DNA from: Candidatus Azobacteroides sp.
GTDB taxonomy: Bacteria > Bacteroidota > Bacteroidia > Bacteroidales > Azobacteroidaceae
Length of the DNA: 38,534 bases
Direction of reading: 5' to 3'
Assembly (NCBI GenBank): GCA_009783445.1
Contig: WRFY01000108.1
Span: 1-38,534, forward strand
The notes below the pieces were generated by a model. That model saw only the letters and a program-made list of their open reading frames with translations, ran no database searches and was not told where the DNA came from. Shown here one piece after another: positions 27,529 through 37,341 of the stretch (position 1 is the stretch's first letter; every line of letters starts with the position of its first letter). Both the position numbers and the translations under genes were made by a program.

Positions 27529-28195
27529 AATTCAGGAACAATTTAATTTCATTGCCCAAAAGTACGATCAACAGAGAAGAAGCTTTATTCCCTGTTATGA
27601 TGATTTTTATAAAAGATCCATCTCATTATTAAAATATTACAGAGATGATTTCAAAACAATTGTTGATTTGGGAGCAGGAACCGGCTTATTGACAAAAGAA
27701 ATTTATGAATTATATCCTCAAGCGCATTATGTTTTGATGGATATTTCGAAGAATATGCTAAAAATTGCAGAAGAAAGATTCAAGGGATTAGACCATTTTG
27801 AATTTGCAGAATGCAATTATGTAGAAGATATTCCCATAAAAAATTGCGATTTAATATGTTCTGCATTATCCATCCATCACTTGGAAAATGACGACAAAGC
27901 GGCATTGTATCATACATTATTTCAAAAATTGAATCCATTAGGATGCTTCATCAATTTGGATCAGTTTGTAGGAGAAACAGAAGCTATAAATGATTTGTAT
28001 AATGTATGGTGGTATGATTATATTGATCGCAGCGAAATCTCGTCGGAGGAAAAAGAGGCGTGGAGAAATCGTAAAAAATTGGATAAAGAGAATACAATAC
28101 CCGAAACAATCGAATGGCTAAAAAGCAGCGGATTCAAAAAGGTTGAATGTATTTACAGTTTTATGAAATTTGGCGTAATAATGGCCATAAAATAA
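27515..28195 (+). CDS. Class I SAM-dependent methyltransferase
   Basis: Start reassigned to MDIHKIQEQFNFIAQKYDQQRR (27515). TIVDLGAGTGLLTKEIYELYPQAHYVLMDISKNML; ORF-track start at 27416 lies inside the pseudogene. Confidence 0.88.
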   Translation: MDIHKIQEQFNFIAQKYDQQRRSFIPCYDDFYKRSISLLKYYRDDFKTIVDLGAGTGLLTKEIYELYPQAHYVLMDISKNMLKIAEERFKGLDHFEFAECNYVEDIPIKNCDLICSALSIHHLENDDKAALYHTLFQKLNPLGCFINLDQFVGETEAINDLYNVWWYDYIDRSEISSEEKEAWRNRKKLDKENTIPETIEWLKSSGFKKVECIYSFMKFGVIMAIK

Positions 28196-28208
28196 AGGAG
28201 AAAAGAAT

Positions 28209-29393
28209 ATGCAATATCGTACGGATTTAAAATCGGGAAATAAGTTATCAATTATTGGATTTGGGTGTATGCGTTTTCCCAAAAATAGAACCCAGATAGA
28301 CATCAATCGTACCGAGCAATTAATACTAAAAGCGGTGCAAGAGGGCATCAACTATTTTGATACCGCATACGTTTACGGCGGAAGCGAGGAAACTTTAGGC
28401 CCAATACTTGCTAAAAACAATTTACGGGACAAGATTTTTCTTGCAACTAAACTACCGCATGTCAAATGCAAAACCTATAATGATTTTGAGTCGTTTTTTC
28501 AGACGCAGCTCAAACGGTTGCAGACCGATCACATCGACTATTACCTTATTCATAATCTGGGCGACACCCATTTGTGGAAAATGCTTTGCGAATTAGGCAT
28601 TGAAAAATGGATCAAAGAAAAAAAAGAATCCGACCAAATAAAAAATATCGGGTTTTCTTTTCATGGGATTCACAACGAATTTCTAAATCTTCTGGATATA
28701 TATGACTGGGATTTTTGTCAGATGCAGTATAATTACATCAACACCAATTATCAGGCAGGTACGGCAGGTTTAAAAAGGGCAGCCGAAAAAGGCCTCCCCG
28801 TGATCATTATGGAACCATTATTGGGTGGAAAACTCGCAACTGGATTGCCTAAAAAAGCCGTTAATTTATTTAAAGAAGCCAACAGTTCATTGACGCCGGC
28901 GGCGTGGGCCTTGCGCTGGCTTTGGAACCAAAAAGAAGTGACCGTTGTTTTATCCGGAATGAACGATATGTCGCAGATAGAGGATAACATTGAAACGGCA
29001 AAAAATGCCGTACCGAATATGTTGACGCCGGAAGAAGAGAGAACAATTGATTCTGTCATTAAGGTGATCAGTGCAAGTTATAAAGTACCCTGCACGGGTT
29101 GCAATTATTGCATGCCCTGTCCGCACAACGTGAATATTCCGGCCTGTTTTGCCGCTTATAACGTATCCTATACGGTCGGACTGTTTTCCGGCATGCAGCA
29201 ATATGTGACCAGCGCCAGATTGCTTGACCCTCAAAAAAAATATGCCGCAAGCAATTGTAAGGAATGCGGATCCTGCGAAAAGAAATGTCCGCAGAACATC
29301 CCAATTATACGATCATTAAAAAATGTCAGAAAAAGAATGGAACCGTTTTGGCTAAACGCCGCATTGAATTTTTATTTTAAATTTATAGGTTAA
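28209..29393 (+). CDS. Aldo/keto reductase with C-terminal 2x[4Fe-4S] domain
   Basis: 394 aa; GFGCMRFP, NYFDTAYVYGGSEETLG, CTGCNYCMPCPHNVNIP and CKECGSCEKKCPQNIPI. Confidence 0.93.
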   Translation: MQYRTDLKSGNKLSIIGFGCMRFPKNRTQIDINRTEQLILKAVQEGINYFDTAYVYGGSEETLGPILAKNNLRDKIFLATKLPHVKCKTYNDFESFFQTQLKRLQTDHIDYYLIHNLGDTHLWKMLCELGIEKWIKEKKESDQIKNIGFSFHGIHNEFLNLLDIYDWDFCQMQYNYINTNYQAGTAGLKRAAEKGLPVIIMEPLLGGKLATGLPKKAVNLFKEANSSLTPAAWALRWLWNQKEVTVVLSGMNDMSQIEDNIETAKNAVPNMLTPEEERTIDSVIKVISASYKVPCTGCNYCMPCPHNVNIPACFAAYNVSYTVGLFSGMQQYVTSARLLDPQKKYAASNCKECGSCEKKCPQNIPIIRSLKNVRKRMEPFWLNAALNFYFKFIG

Positions 29394-29412
29394 ATAATGT
29401 GCAAAGACATTT

Positions 29413-30204
29413 ATGGACAATGAATTTTCTTTAAAATACCCCGTTGTATTAGTGCATGGAATTATCGCGTATGATAGGGGACGAATAATGCATTTTTGGG
29501 GTAGAATTCCTGAAAAATTGAAAGAAAACGGAGTCAAAGTATTCTTTGGAAATACCGATTCGTGGGGTGATTACGAATCAAATGCAAAAATACTAAATGC
29601 AACGATTGAAGAAGTATTAGACAAAACGAAAAGTAAAAAAGTAAATATAATAGCCCATTCCAAAGGGGGAATAGATTCACGTTATTTTGTTTGGAAATAC
29701 AATAATGATGATCGCATAGCCAGTTTGACTACGCTATCGACTCCGCATCGGGGCGCAGAAATAGCCGATTTGATTTATAAGCAAAAGATTGTTCATTCCG
29801 ACAAAACAAAAAAAACACTCAAGATTTTCGGAAAATTATATGGGGATATAAATCCCGATTTGTATAATGTAAATTATCAATTAACGACTGAAAAAATGAG
29901 GGAGTTTAATGAAAATATCGGTATGGATCAACGGGTATACTATCAAAGCATGTATACTACAATGAAAAATTCGTTTGATGATTTAATGTTCTATTACAGC
30001 CATCGGTATATACAAAACATAAGCGGCGATAATGATGGAATAGTCAGCGAACATTCAGCTCAATGGGGAAAAAATATCGTAAAAATAGAAGGCGGAATAT
30101 CTCATGCAGAAATTATTGATCGTAAGAGGAGAAAAATATCCGGAATAAATATTCCGGATATTTACATAAAAATCGTAAAAGACTTAAGCGAAAAAGGATT
30201 TTAG
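29413..30204 (+). CDS. Alpha/beta-hydrolase lipase/esterase
   Basis: 263 aa; YPVVLVHGIIAYD, VNIIAHSKGGIDSRYF (AxSxG nucleophile elbow), STPHRGAEIADLI. Confidence 0.85.
   Translation: MDNEFSLKYPVVLVHGIIAYDRGRIMHFWGRIPEKLKENGVKVFFGNTDSWGDYESNAKILNATIEEVLDKTKSKKVNIIAHSKGGIDSRYFVWKYNNDDRIASLTTLSTPHRGAEIADLIYKQKIVHSDKTKKTLKIFGKLYGDINPDLYNVNYQLTTEKMREFNENIGMDQRVYYQSMYTTMKNSFDDLMFYYSHRYIQNISGDNDGIVSEHSAQWGKNIVKIEGGISHAEIIDRKRRKISGINIPDIYIKIVKDLSEKGF
30134..30163. repeat. Perfect 14-bp-arm palindrome inside the lipase 3' end
   Basis: AAATATCCGGAATA-AA-TATTCCGGATATTT. Confidence 0.9.
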
Positions 30205-30207
30205 CTT

Positions 30208-32076
30208 TTAAGAACCTAACTCATTCTCTTCGTAATACTTGACAAAAGAACGGATGACGATTTTGTTTCCTCCCGGCGTTGGATAATTTCCTGAAAAATA
30301 CCAATCGCCTGTGTGCTGGGGACACGCTTCATGCAGTCCGTCCAAGGACTGAAAAACGATTTCCACTTCGGCGTTCGTGTCTTTAGGTTTTAGAATTTTC
30401 GCTATTTTCACTGCAATTTCTTCGTCCGTGAATGGACGGTAAATATCTTTCACATAATTAACCACCTTTTCTTTAGGCCAGTCCATTTGTTCCTTGCATT
30501 TCCAATAGGTTTCGTCAATCACCTGACGCATATTCCGCTCTTTGAGTAAGGCGATCGCCGCGCGGAAAGCGGCAAATTCGTTCATCTGAGTCATATCTAT
30601 GCCGTAACAATCGGGGTAGCGTATTTGCGGAGAAGACGAAACGATGACGATCTTCTTGGGACGCAACCGGTCTAATATCTTGATTATACTCTGCTTCAGA
30701 GTAGTGCCGCGAACAATGCTGTCGTCTATAACCACCAGATTATCTTTTTCCGCTCGGATCGAATCATAGGTAATATCATAAACATGTGCCGCCAATTCGT
30801 TTCGGCTGTCGTCCTCCGTAATAAATGTGCGCAGTTTGATGTCTTTCAGAGCCACTTTTTCCTGACGGATTTTCATCGAGAGAATCCGATTCAAATCAAC
30901 TTCCGTTAAATGAGGAAGTTGTTGTTTGATCAAATTTTTCTTTTGTTCGTTCAGGTAATTGTCAAAACTCTCCATCATGCCGAAAAAGGCGACTTCCGCC
31001 GTATTCGGAATAAAGGAAAATACGGTATTTTCCAGATCATTGTCAATGGTTTTGAGAATCGGCTTCAAAAGCAATTTTCCCAGCATTTTTCTTTCCCTGT
31101 AAATATCAGCATCCGAACCTCGCGAGAAATAAATCCGTTCGAACGAACAGGACGTTTTCTGCTTGGCTTTCTGAATCTGACTAATGCCTATTTCGCCGTT
31201 TTGTTTCACAATAAAAGCCGTTCCCGGCTCCAATTCGTGAATTTTCTCCCCTTCTACGTTCATTACTGTTTGAATAACCGGCCGTTCGGAAGCAACCACT
31301 GCGATTTCTTCATCGCAATAATAAAAGGCTGGACGGATACCGTGCGGATCGCGGAAAGCAAACATATCCGTATTGCCGGTGACGCCGCAAATAACATATC
31401 CTCCATCCCAAGTTTCTACCGATCGCCGCAGAATATGGGCTAAATCAATATTTTCAGCAATCGCCTGATTCCGTTCCTGTCCGCCTTGTATTTTGGGTTT
31501 GTATAAATCGTAGAGGTGTTGCACTTCCCGATCGAGATAATTGCCCATCATTTCCAATATCATCAATGTATCGGAATACAAGCGCGGATGCTGTCCCTGG
31601 TCAATCAATTGTTTGAATATTTCATCTACATTGGTCAGATTGAAATTACCGCACAGCATCAAACTTCTGGAGCGCCAATTGTTGCGCCGCAAGAAAGGGT
31701 GAACGTAGGCCAATCCCGAACGTCCGGTGGTACTGTAACGCAAATGTCCCATGTAGACTTCGCCGCAGAAAGGAATATTTTCATACGAATCGGCAATGGC
31801 ATACCGGTCGATTAATCGCCGTACTTTTTGAAAGACTTCCTTAATAGCTTCGTTGCCCAGCGCTCGTTCGCGGAAAATATATTCCGCTCCCGCTTTCGCT
31901 TTTGCATTGACACAACCGATTCCCGCTCCTTCCTGCCCTCGATTGTGTTGTTTTTCCATAAGGAGACAAAGTTTGTTCAAACCGTATTGCCATGTACCGT
32001 ATCGTTCTACGTAATACTCCATGGGCTTTAATAGACGGACTAATGCAATTCCACACTCATGTTTAAGTTGTTCCAT
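30208..32076 (-). CDS. Amidophosphoribosyltransferase (PurF family)
   Basis: Start MEQLKHECGIALVRLLKP at 32076; EKQHNRGQEGAGIG, NLVVIDDSIVRGTTLKQS PRPP motif. Confidence 0.88.
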   Translation of the reverse strand: MEQLKHECGIALVRLLKPMEYYVERYGTWQYGLNKLCLLMEKQHNRGQEGAGIGCVNAKAKAGAEYIFRERALGNEAIKEVFQKVRRLIDRYAIADSYENIPFCGEVYMGHLRYSTTGRSGLAYVHPFLRRNNWRSRSLMLCGNFNLTNVDEIFKQLIDQGQHPRLYSDTLMILEMMGNYLDREVQHLYDLYKPKIQGGQERNQAIAENIDLAHILRRSVETWDGGYVICGVTGNTDMFAFRDPHGIRPAFYYCDEEIAVVASERPVIQTVMNVEGEKIHELEPGTAFIVKQNGEIGISQIQKAKQKTSCSFERIYFSRGSDADIYRERKMLGKLLLKPILKTIDNDLENTVFSFIPNTAEVAFFGMMESFDNYLNEQKKNLIKQQLPHLTEVDLNRILSMKIRQEKVALKDIKLRTFITEDDSRNELAAHVYDITYDSIRAEKDNLVVIDDSIVRGTTLKQSIIKILDRLRPKKIVIVSSSPQIRYPDCYGIDMTQMNEFAAFRAAIALLKERNMRQVIDETYWKCKEQMDWPKEKVVNYVKDIYRPFTDEEIAVKIAKILKPKDTNAEVEIVFQSLDGLHEACPQHTGDWYFSGNYPTPGGNKIVIRSFVKYYEENELGS

Positions 32077-32122
32077 AAAAATAGGAGCCCTTGTTATTAA
32101 AGAGCGCCAAAGATACAAATAA

Positions 32123-32944
32123 TTATTGGATTAACTGTCGGATCGTGTTTGCCAATTCTTCTCCGTACAAATCTCTTTGGATTATTTTTCCTTCCGGATC
32201 AATCAGAATGGCGCATGGAATAGATTGAACCGAATACAATTTTACAGGGTCCGACTCCCATTTTTTGCAGTCTGACATTTGAGGCCAGCTTATATTCAAT
32301 TGTTCGATTCCTTTTTCCCATGCTTCTTTTTCTTCATCCAGAGAATAGCCTACGATCTCAAAATTTTTATTTTTATACGTACGGTATAATTCGACCAGCA
32401 TCGGCATTTCTTTTCGACAGGGAGAACACCAACTGGCCCAGAAATCCAGTAAAACATATTTCCCTTTTCCAGCATAATCAGACAATTGGCAATTTTTCCC
32501 CTTAGGAGTTTTCGAGACAATCTCTTTAAATGGACAGCCAGGAAGAGAAGTTTTCATGTTCTGTAATCGTTCATTCGTTTGCTTATACAACTCAGTTTCC
32601 TTGAATTCTTTTCCCGCTTGGGACAAAACAGACTCCAATTGATCCAAAGAGAGTCTCCGGCGCCATTTCGAGTTGGCAAAAATTTCCTGTACCTGCACGT
32701 CGTTGATGTTGTCTTTGAAAAAACGGGTATAATCCGCTTTTACCTTTTCAAACTGTTCTTCATATTTTTTACTCCATTCTGCTTCCCATGAGGGTGTTAT
32801 CAAACCTTTATCCTCTTGCCCGCCATATTGTTCTTCCAATTCATCCAAACGGGCTTCACTCTCTAATGCTTTTTGATAAGCGCTTTTCGTATTGCACGAA
32901 ATGCAAAACAAAATAGGAAAAAGGAAATAAATAATTTTTCTCAT
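32123..32944 (-). CDS. TlpA-like thioredoxin-fold lipoprotein
   Basis: 273 aa; lipobox-like LFCISC; LLDFWASWCSPCRKEMPMLVELY. Confidence 0.88.
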   Translation of the reverse strand: MRKIIYFLFPILFCISCNTKSAYQKALESEARLDELEEQYGGQEDKGLITPSWEAEWSKKYEEQFEKVKADYTRFFKDNINDVQVQEIFANSKWRRRLSLDQLESVLSQAGKEFKETELYKQTNERLQNMKTSLPGCPFKEIVSKTPKGKNCQLSDYAGKGKYVLLDFWASWCSPCRKEMPMLVELYRTYKNKNFEIVGYSLDEEKEAWEKGIEQLNISWPQMSDCKKWESDPVKLYSVQSIPCAILIDPEGKIIQRDLYGEELANTIRQLIQ

Positions 32945-33135
32945 AAAAATACGCTTGTTTTTGTTTATAAAATTATTGTATTCAATCGACCCCGCAAACT
33001 TACTGAAAATTTCAAGAATTTCAAATCTATTTTTGTGAAACTAATGTGTAAATATGTTACCATTTATGCCAGATATTTTCTACCTTAGCGTCGTATCTTA
33101 ATAAACAATTACGGATTTATGCAAACGTTACGCTG

Positions 33136-34560
33136 ATGAAAGCTTATCATTTTTTTACATTCGATTTGGGCGCTACCAGTGGGCGGTCGATGATCGCCAC
33201 CCTCCGGGACGGAACGATTTCTATAAAGGAATTGACCCGCTTTCCCAATAAAATCATTCGCATCCAAAATAAATATTATTGGAATCTATTTGCTTTGTAT
33301 GAAGCCCTAAAAGAAGGATTAACGATGGCCGCTTCACAAAACGTTCGTCTCGATGCCATCGGGATCGATACTTGGGGGGTGGATTTCGTTTATCTGGGCG
33401 AAGATGGCAGTTTGTTGAGCCAACCCCGCTCCTATCGCGACCCTTATACCAATGGGAAACCGGAAGCCTATTTCCGGCTTGTTCCCAAAAGAACAGTCTA
33501 TGACCGGACAGGCATTCAGATATTGAATTTCAACAGTCTTTATCAGTTGTATGCGGCAAAGTGTGAAGATTATTCGCCTCTAAGAGCGGCCAAAGACATT
33601 TTGTTTATGCCCGATGCTTTGTCTTACCTCCTGACAGGAAGAAAAGTCTGCGAATATACCATTGCTTCTACTTCGCAATTATTGAATCCAAGAACGAAAA
33701 ACGTTGAACGGGAACTATTGGAAGTAATGGGCATCCGTTCTTGCATTATACAGTCGCCGATTATGCCTGGCGCTCTGATCGGCAATCTTTCGGAAAGCGT
33801 TGCGAAAGAATGCGGATTGACTCCAATTCCTGTAATGGCTGTAGCAGGGCACGATACCGCTTCTGCCATAGTGGCCGTTCCGGCTGAAAATGAAAACTTT
33901 GCTTATCTCAGTTCGGGTACATGGTCGCTTATGGGCATTGAAGTTCAAGAACCCATTATTACGGATGAAACTTATCAATTGAATTTCACCAATGAAGGCG
34001 GCGTGGAAGGTACCACCCGTTTCCTGAAAAATATTACCGGTATGTGGTTGCTGGAACAATGCCGTAAAGAATGGGAAGCGGCGGGACAAAAATATACTTA
34101 TGCCGAAATCGTGGAATTAGCCGCTTCGACGAAAGGTTTTCGGTCGGTGATAGACCCCGACCATCCGTCGTTTGCCCATCCAGAAAGCATGACCAGCGCT
34201 ATTGTCGATTATTGTATCCGAAGCGGACAAGCCATTCCCGTCCATCCAGCGGAGTTTATCCATTGTATTTTCAATAGCTTGGCCTTGAAATATAGAGACG
34301 TTCTGAATGATTTGCAAAAAGTCGCTCCGTTTCGAATCGAAAAGTTGCATGTGATTGGCGGAGGTTCTCAAAACAGGCTCTTAAATCAGATGACAGCCGA
34401 TGCCATCGGATTACCGGTAGTAGCCGGGCCATCGGAAGCGACTGCTCTCGGCAATGCGATGATGCAGGCAAAAGGCTTGGGAATTGTTCAATCTTTACAA
34501 GAAATACGAAAAATTGTTCGCAATTTCGTCTCTCCGGAAGCGTTTTATCCGCAAGTATAA
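33136..34560 (+). CDS. rhaB: Rhamnulokinase
   Basis: 474 aa FGGY kinase; DLGATSGRSMIATL, GIDTWGVDFVYLGEDG, PVMAVAGHDTASAIVAVPAENENFAYLSSGTWSLMG, HVIGGGSQNRLLNQMTADA. Confidence 0.93.
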   Translation: MKAYHFFTFDLGATSGRSMIATLRDGTISIKELTRFPNKIIRIQNKYYWNLFALYEALKEGLTMAASQNVRLDAIGIDTWGVDFVYLGEDGSLLSQPRSYRDPYTNGKPEAYFRLVPKRTVYDRTGIQILNFNSLYQLYAAKCEDYSPLRAAKDILFMPDALSYLLTGRKVCEYTIASTSQLLNPRTKNVERELLEVMGIRSCIIQSPIMPGALIGNLSESVAKECGLTPIPVMAVAGHDTASAIVAVPAENENFAYLSSGTWSLMGIEVQEPIITDETYQLNFTNEGGVEGTTRFLKNITGMWLLEQCRKEWEAAGQKYTYAEIVELAASTKGFRSVIDPDHPSFAHPESMTSAIVDYCIRSGQAIPVHPAEFIHCIFNSLALKYRDVLNDLQKVAPFRIEKLHVIGGGSQNRLLNQMTADAIGLPVVAGPSEATALGNAMMQAKGLGIVQSLQEIRKIVRNFVSPEAFYPQV

Positions 34561-34573
34561 TATTGAATTAATT

Positions 34574-36058
34574 ATGAATACAAAACAGTTTTTATTAGCA
34601 ATTTTGTTATTTGCAGGAATTCTTGCTTCGGCGCAAAATTCCTCTTTATTACCCGATGAAACCTTTATCCAAAAAATGGAAGGGATGGCCGATTCCCTTA
34701 CGCAACAGCTGAAAGAATGGGAAGTTCCAGAGGCGGGGTTTAACGTAGAAAAATTCGGGGCGGTGGCAGACGGTAAAACCGTGAATACCCAAGCGATACA
34801 ACGCGCCATCGACGAATGTTATCATTCAGGCGGCGGAACGGTCTGGCTGGCGGCAGGCGATTATGTCAGCGGAACTATCGAATTGAAATCGAATGTAATG
34901 CTTTGCATAGCCGAAGGCGCACGGATTGTGGGGAGCGCCAATTTGTCCGACTATCCCGACAAAGTAGAAAGCTTCAAAAGCGTTGCGAGCGAAATGCACA
35001 AATACCGCATTTCGTTAATTTATGCCGAAAAAGTCGTCAATACAGGAATCTGCGGAAAAGGAGAAATCTATTTTCGCGGCGAAAAAGAGCATTTTCCCGG
35101 ACCCGAAACCATTGGGGAATTGGAAGGGCGACCGTTCGGCATTCGAATGATTGAATGTCGAAATGTAGTTGTCAAAGACATTACGCTACGCAATGCGGCC
35201 GCTTGGATGCAAAGTTACCTCTATTGCGAAAACTTGATTTTTGACGGAATGAAGGTTTTCAATCAAGCCAATTATAACAATGACGGGTTGGATACAGACG
35301 GTTGCCGCAATGTGATTGTTCGCAACTGCTTTATCAGTTCGCACGACGATGCGATGTGTCTTAAAGGAGCAAGCGCTAAGCCTACTGAAAATATTTTGAT
35401 TGAAAATTCCACCTTCTATTCCACTTGCAATGCACTCAAAATCGGTACCGATACGCAAGGCGATTTTCGCAATATTATGGCTCGAAACCTGATTTTGGGG
35501 GGATTGCCCGATTCGTTAAAGTCATTCAAAAATCTTTATGAGTGCAGTACCGGCATTACGTTAGCTACAACAGATGGCGGAAATGTGGAAAATATTCTGA
35601 TACGCGATGTAGAAATCAACCGCAGCCGCTGTCCTGTATTTCTTTGTACAGGCAGTCGCGGGCGGCGGTGGAACGAAACCATGCAACAAGCCGGTTATCT
35701 GAAAAATATTGTCCTAACTCATATAACAGGAAAGGAAAATCGCCGTCAAGGATCGTTCATCACGGGAATTAAAAGCAGTATAATCGAAAATGTATGGATT
35801 CAAGATATGAATATTTCAATGATAGGCGGCGGGACTGCTGAAATGTCCCATTTGCCTGTGGTCGAAAATGAAAAAGGTTATCCCGACGCGCAAGAATTTT
35901 CGCGTACAGGGCTTCCCGCTTATGGTTTTTACATCCGGTATGCAAAAAATATCGTATTGGATCAAGTAAAAATCACGCCTGAAGCCGAAGAGCAAAGGCC
36001 GGAATTCAGGTCGGGAGGAAATATCGAGAATGTAATTATCAATGGTAAACCTTTATAA
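34574..36058 (+). CDS. Glycoside hydrolase family 28-like beta-helix protein, secreted
   Basis: Start MNTKQFLLAILLFAGILASAQ (signal peptide) at 34574; VEKFGAVADGKTVNTQAIQRAIDEC, NNDGLDTDGCRNVIVRNCFISSHDDAMCLKG. Confidence 0.85.
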   Translation: MNTKQFLLAILLFAGILASAQNSSLLPDETFIQKMEGMADSLTQQLKEWEVPEAGFNVEKFGAVADGKTVNTQAIQRAIDECYHSGGGTVWLAAGDYVSGTIELKSNVMLCIAEGARIVGSANLSDYPDKVESFKSVASEMHKYRISLIYAEKVVNTGICGKGEIYFRGEKEHFPGPETIGELEGRPFGIRMIECRNVVVKDITLRNAAAWMQSYLYCENLIFDGMKVFNQANYNNDGLDTDGCRNVIVRNCFISSHDDAMCLKGASAKPTENILIENSTFYSTCNALKIGTDTQGDFRNIMARNLILGGLPDSLKSFKNLYECSTGITLATTDGGNVENILIRDVEINRSRCPVFLCTGSRGRRWNETMQQAGYLKNIVLTHITGKENRRQGSFITGIKSSIIENVWIQDMNISMIGGGTAEMSHLPVVENEKGYPDAQEFSRTGLPAYGFYIRYAKNIVLDQVKITPEAEEQRPEFRSGGNIENVIINGKPL

Positions 36059-36077
36059 TCTAAGAGTATAATAAAGT

Positions 36078-37334
36078 ATGAAAAACGAACTCATTCAAAA
36101 ATCGTATGAAATAGCAAAAGAACGCTATGCAGCCGTAGGAGTAAGCATCGAACAGGCTTTAGAAGCGCTGCAGAAAATTTCCATCTCCATTCATTGTTGG
36201 CAAGCCGACGATGTAACCGGTTTCGAAAATCGGGGAAATCTGGGTGGCGGAGGAATACAGACCACAGGCAATTATCCGGGCAAAGCGCGAAACAGGGAAG
36301 AAATCCAACAAGACATCGAAAAAGTGTTAACGTTGATAGCCGGCAATCACCGTTTAAATCTCCATGCCATTTACGGCGATTTCCAAGGGAAAGTCGTCGA
36401 CCGCGACGCTATCGAACCGGCTCATTTTATTTCTTGGATGCAATGGGCAAAAGAAAAAGGATTGAAATTGGATTTCAATTCCACTTCGTTCGGACATCCC
36501 AAAAGCGGTAATTTAACTTTAGCAAATCCCGAATTATCCATCCGCAATTTCTGGATTGAACATACCAAACGTTGCCGGTTGATTTCCGAGGAAATGGGAA
36601 AGTTTCAAAACGACCCTTGTATTATGAATCTCTGGATACACGACGGTTCTAAGGATTTTACCGTGAACCGGCTAAGATACCGTCAAATATTAGAGCAATC
36701 ATTAGACGAAATATTCGCCGAGAAGTATTCTCACATGAAAGACTGTATCGAAGCTAAATTATTCGGTATCGGTCTGGAAAGCTACACCGTCGGTTCGTAT
36801 GACTTTTATTTAGGTTATGGGATGAAAAAACAAAAAATGGCGACCCTCGATACGGGACATTTCCATTTATCGGAAAGCGTTGCCGATAAAATTTCGTCAT
36901 TACTGCTCTTTACCCCTGAAATCATGTTGCATGTAAGTCGCCCAATCCGCTGGGATTCCGACCACGTAACCATTTTAAATGATGAAGTAAGCGATTTGGC
37001 TAAAGAAATCGTTCGCGCGAATGCCTTAGATCGAGTACATATCGGTTTAGATTATTTTGATGCTTCGATCAATCGTTTGGGCGCTTATGTAATCGGTATC
37101 CGTGCAGTACAAAAGGCCTTTTTGCAAGCGCTGTTGGAACCCATTAGGCAATTGCGCGAATACGAAGCCAATGGCCAATATTTCGAACGTTTGGCTTTGT
37201 TGGAAGAAGCCAAAAGCTTGCCATGGAATGCCGTTTGGGATTATTTCTGCTTGATAAACAACATCCCTGTGGGGGAAGAATATATTGCCGATATTCGAAA
37301 ATACGAACAGGAGGTAACCGGCAAACGAAAATAA
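36078..37334 (+). CDS. rhaA: L-rhamnose isomerase
   Basis: 418 aa; ISIHCWQADDVTGFE, LDFNSTSFGHPKSGNLTLANPE, SYTVGSYDFYLGYGMKKQKMATLDTGHFH. Confidence 0.95.
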   Translation: MKNELIQKSYEIAKERYAAVGVSIEQALEALQKISISIHCWQADDVTGFENRGNLGGGGIQTTGNYPGKARNREEIQQDIEKVLTLIAGNHRLNLHAIYGDFQGKVVDRDAIEPAHFISWMQWAKEKGLKLDFNSTSFGHPKSGNLTLANPELSIRNFWIEHTKRCRLISEEMGKFQNDPCIMNLWIHDGSKDFTVNRLRYRQILEQSLDEIFAEKYSHMKDCIEAKLFGIGLESYTVGSYDFYLGYGMKKQKMATLDTGHFHLSESVADKISSLLLFTPEIMLHVSRPIRWDSDHVTILNDEVSDLAKEIVRANALDRVHIGLDYFDASINRLGAYVIGIRAVQKAFLQALLEPIRQLREYEANGQYFERLALLEEAKSLPWNAVWDYFCLINNIPVGEEYIADIRKYEQEVTGKRK

Positions 37335-37341
37335 CAAACGC

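Noticed and set aside
30910-31443. 177-aa plus ORF antisense to the PurF-family gene
   Set aside because: Antisense shadow with no domain signal.
30208-32076. PurF-family protein with the nucleophile Cys at position 8 rather than 2 as an anomaly
   Set aside because: Short N-terminal propeptides before the catalytic Cys are known in PurF-type enzymes, and this ~620-aa variant with MEQLKHECG is familiar in Bacteroidetes.
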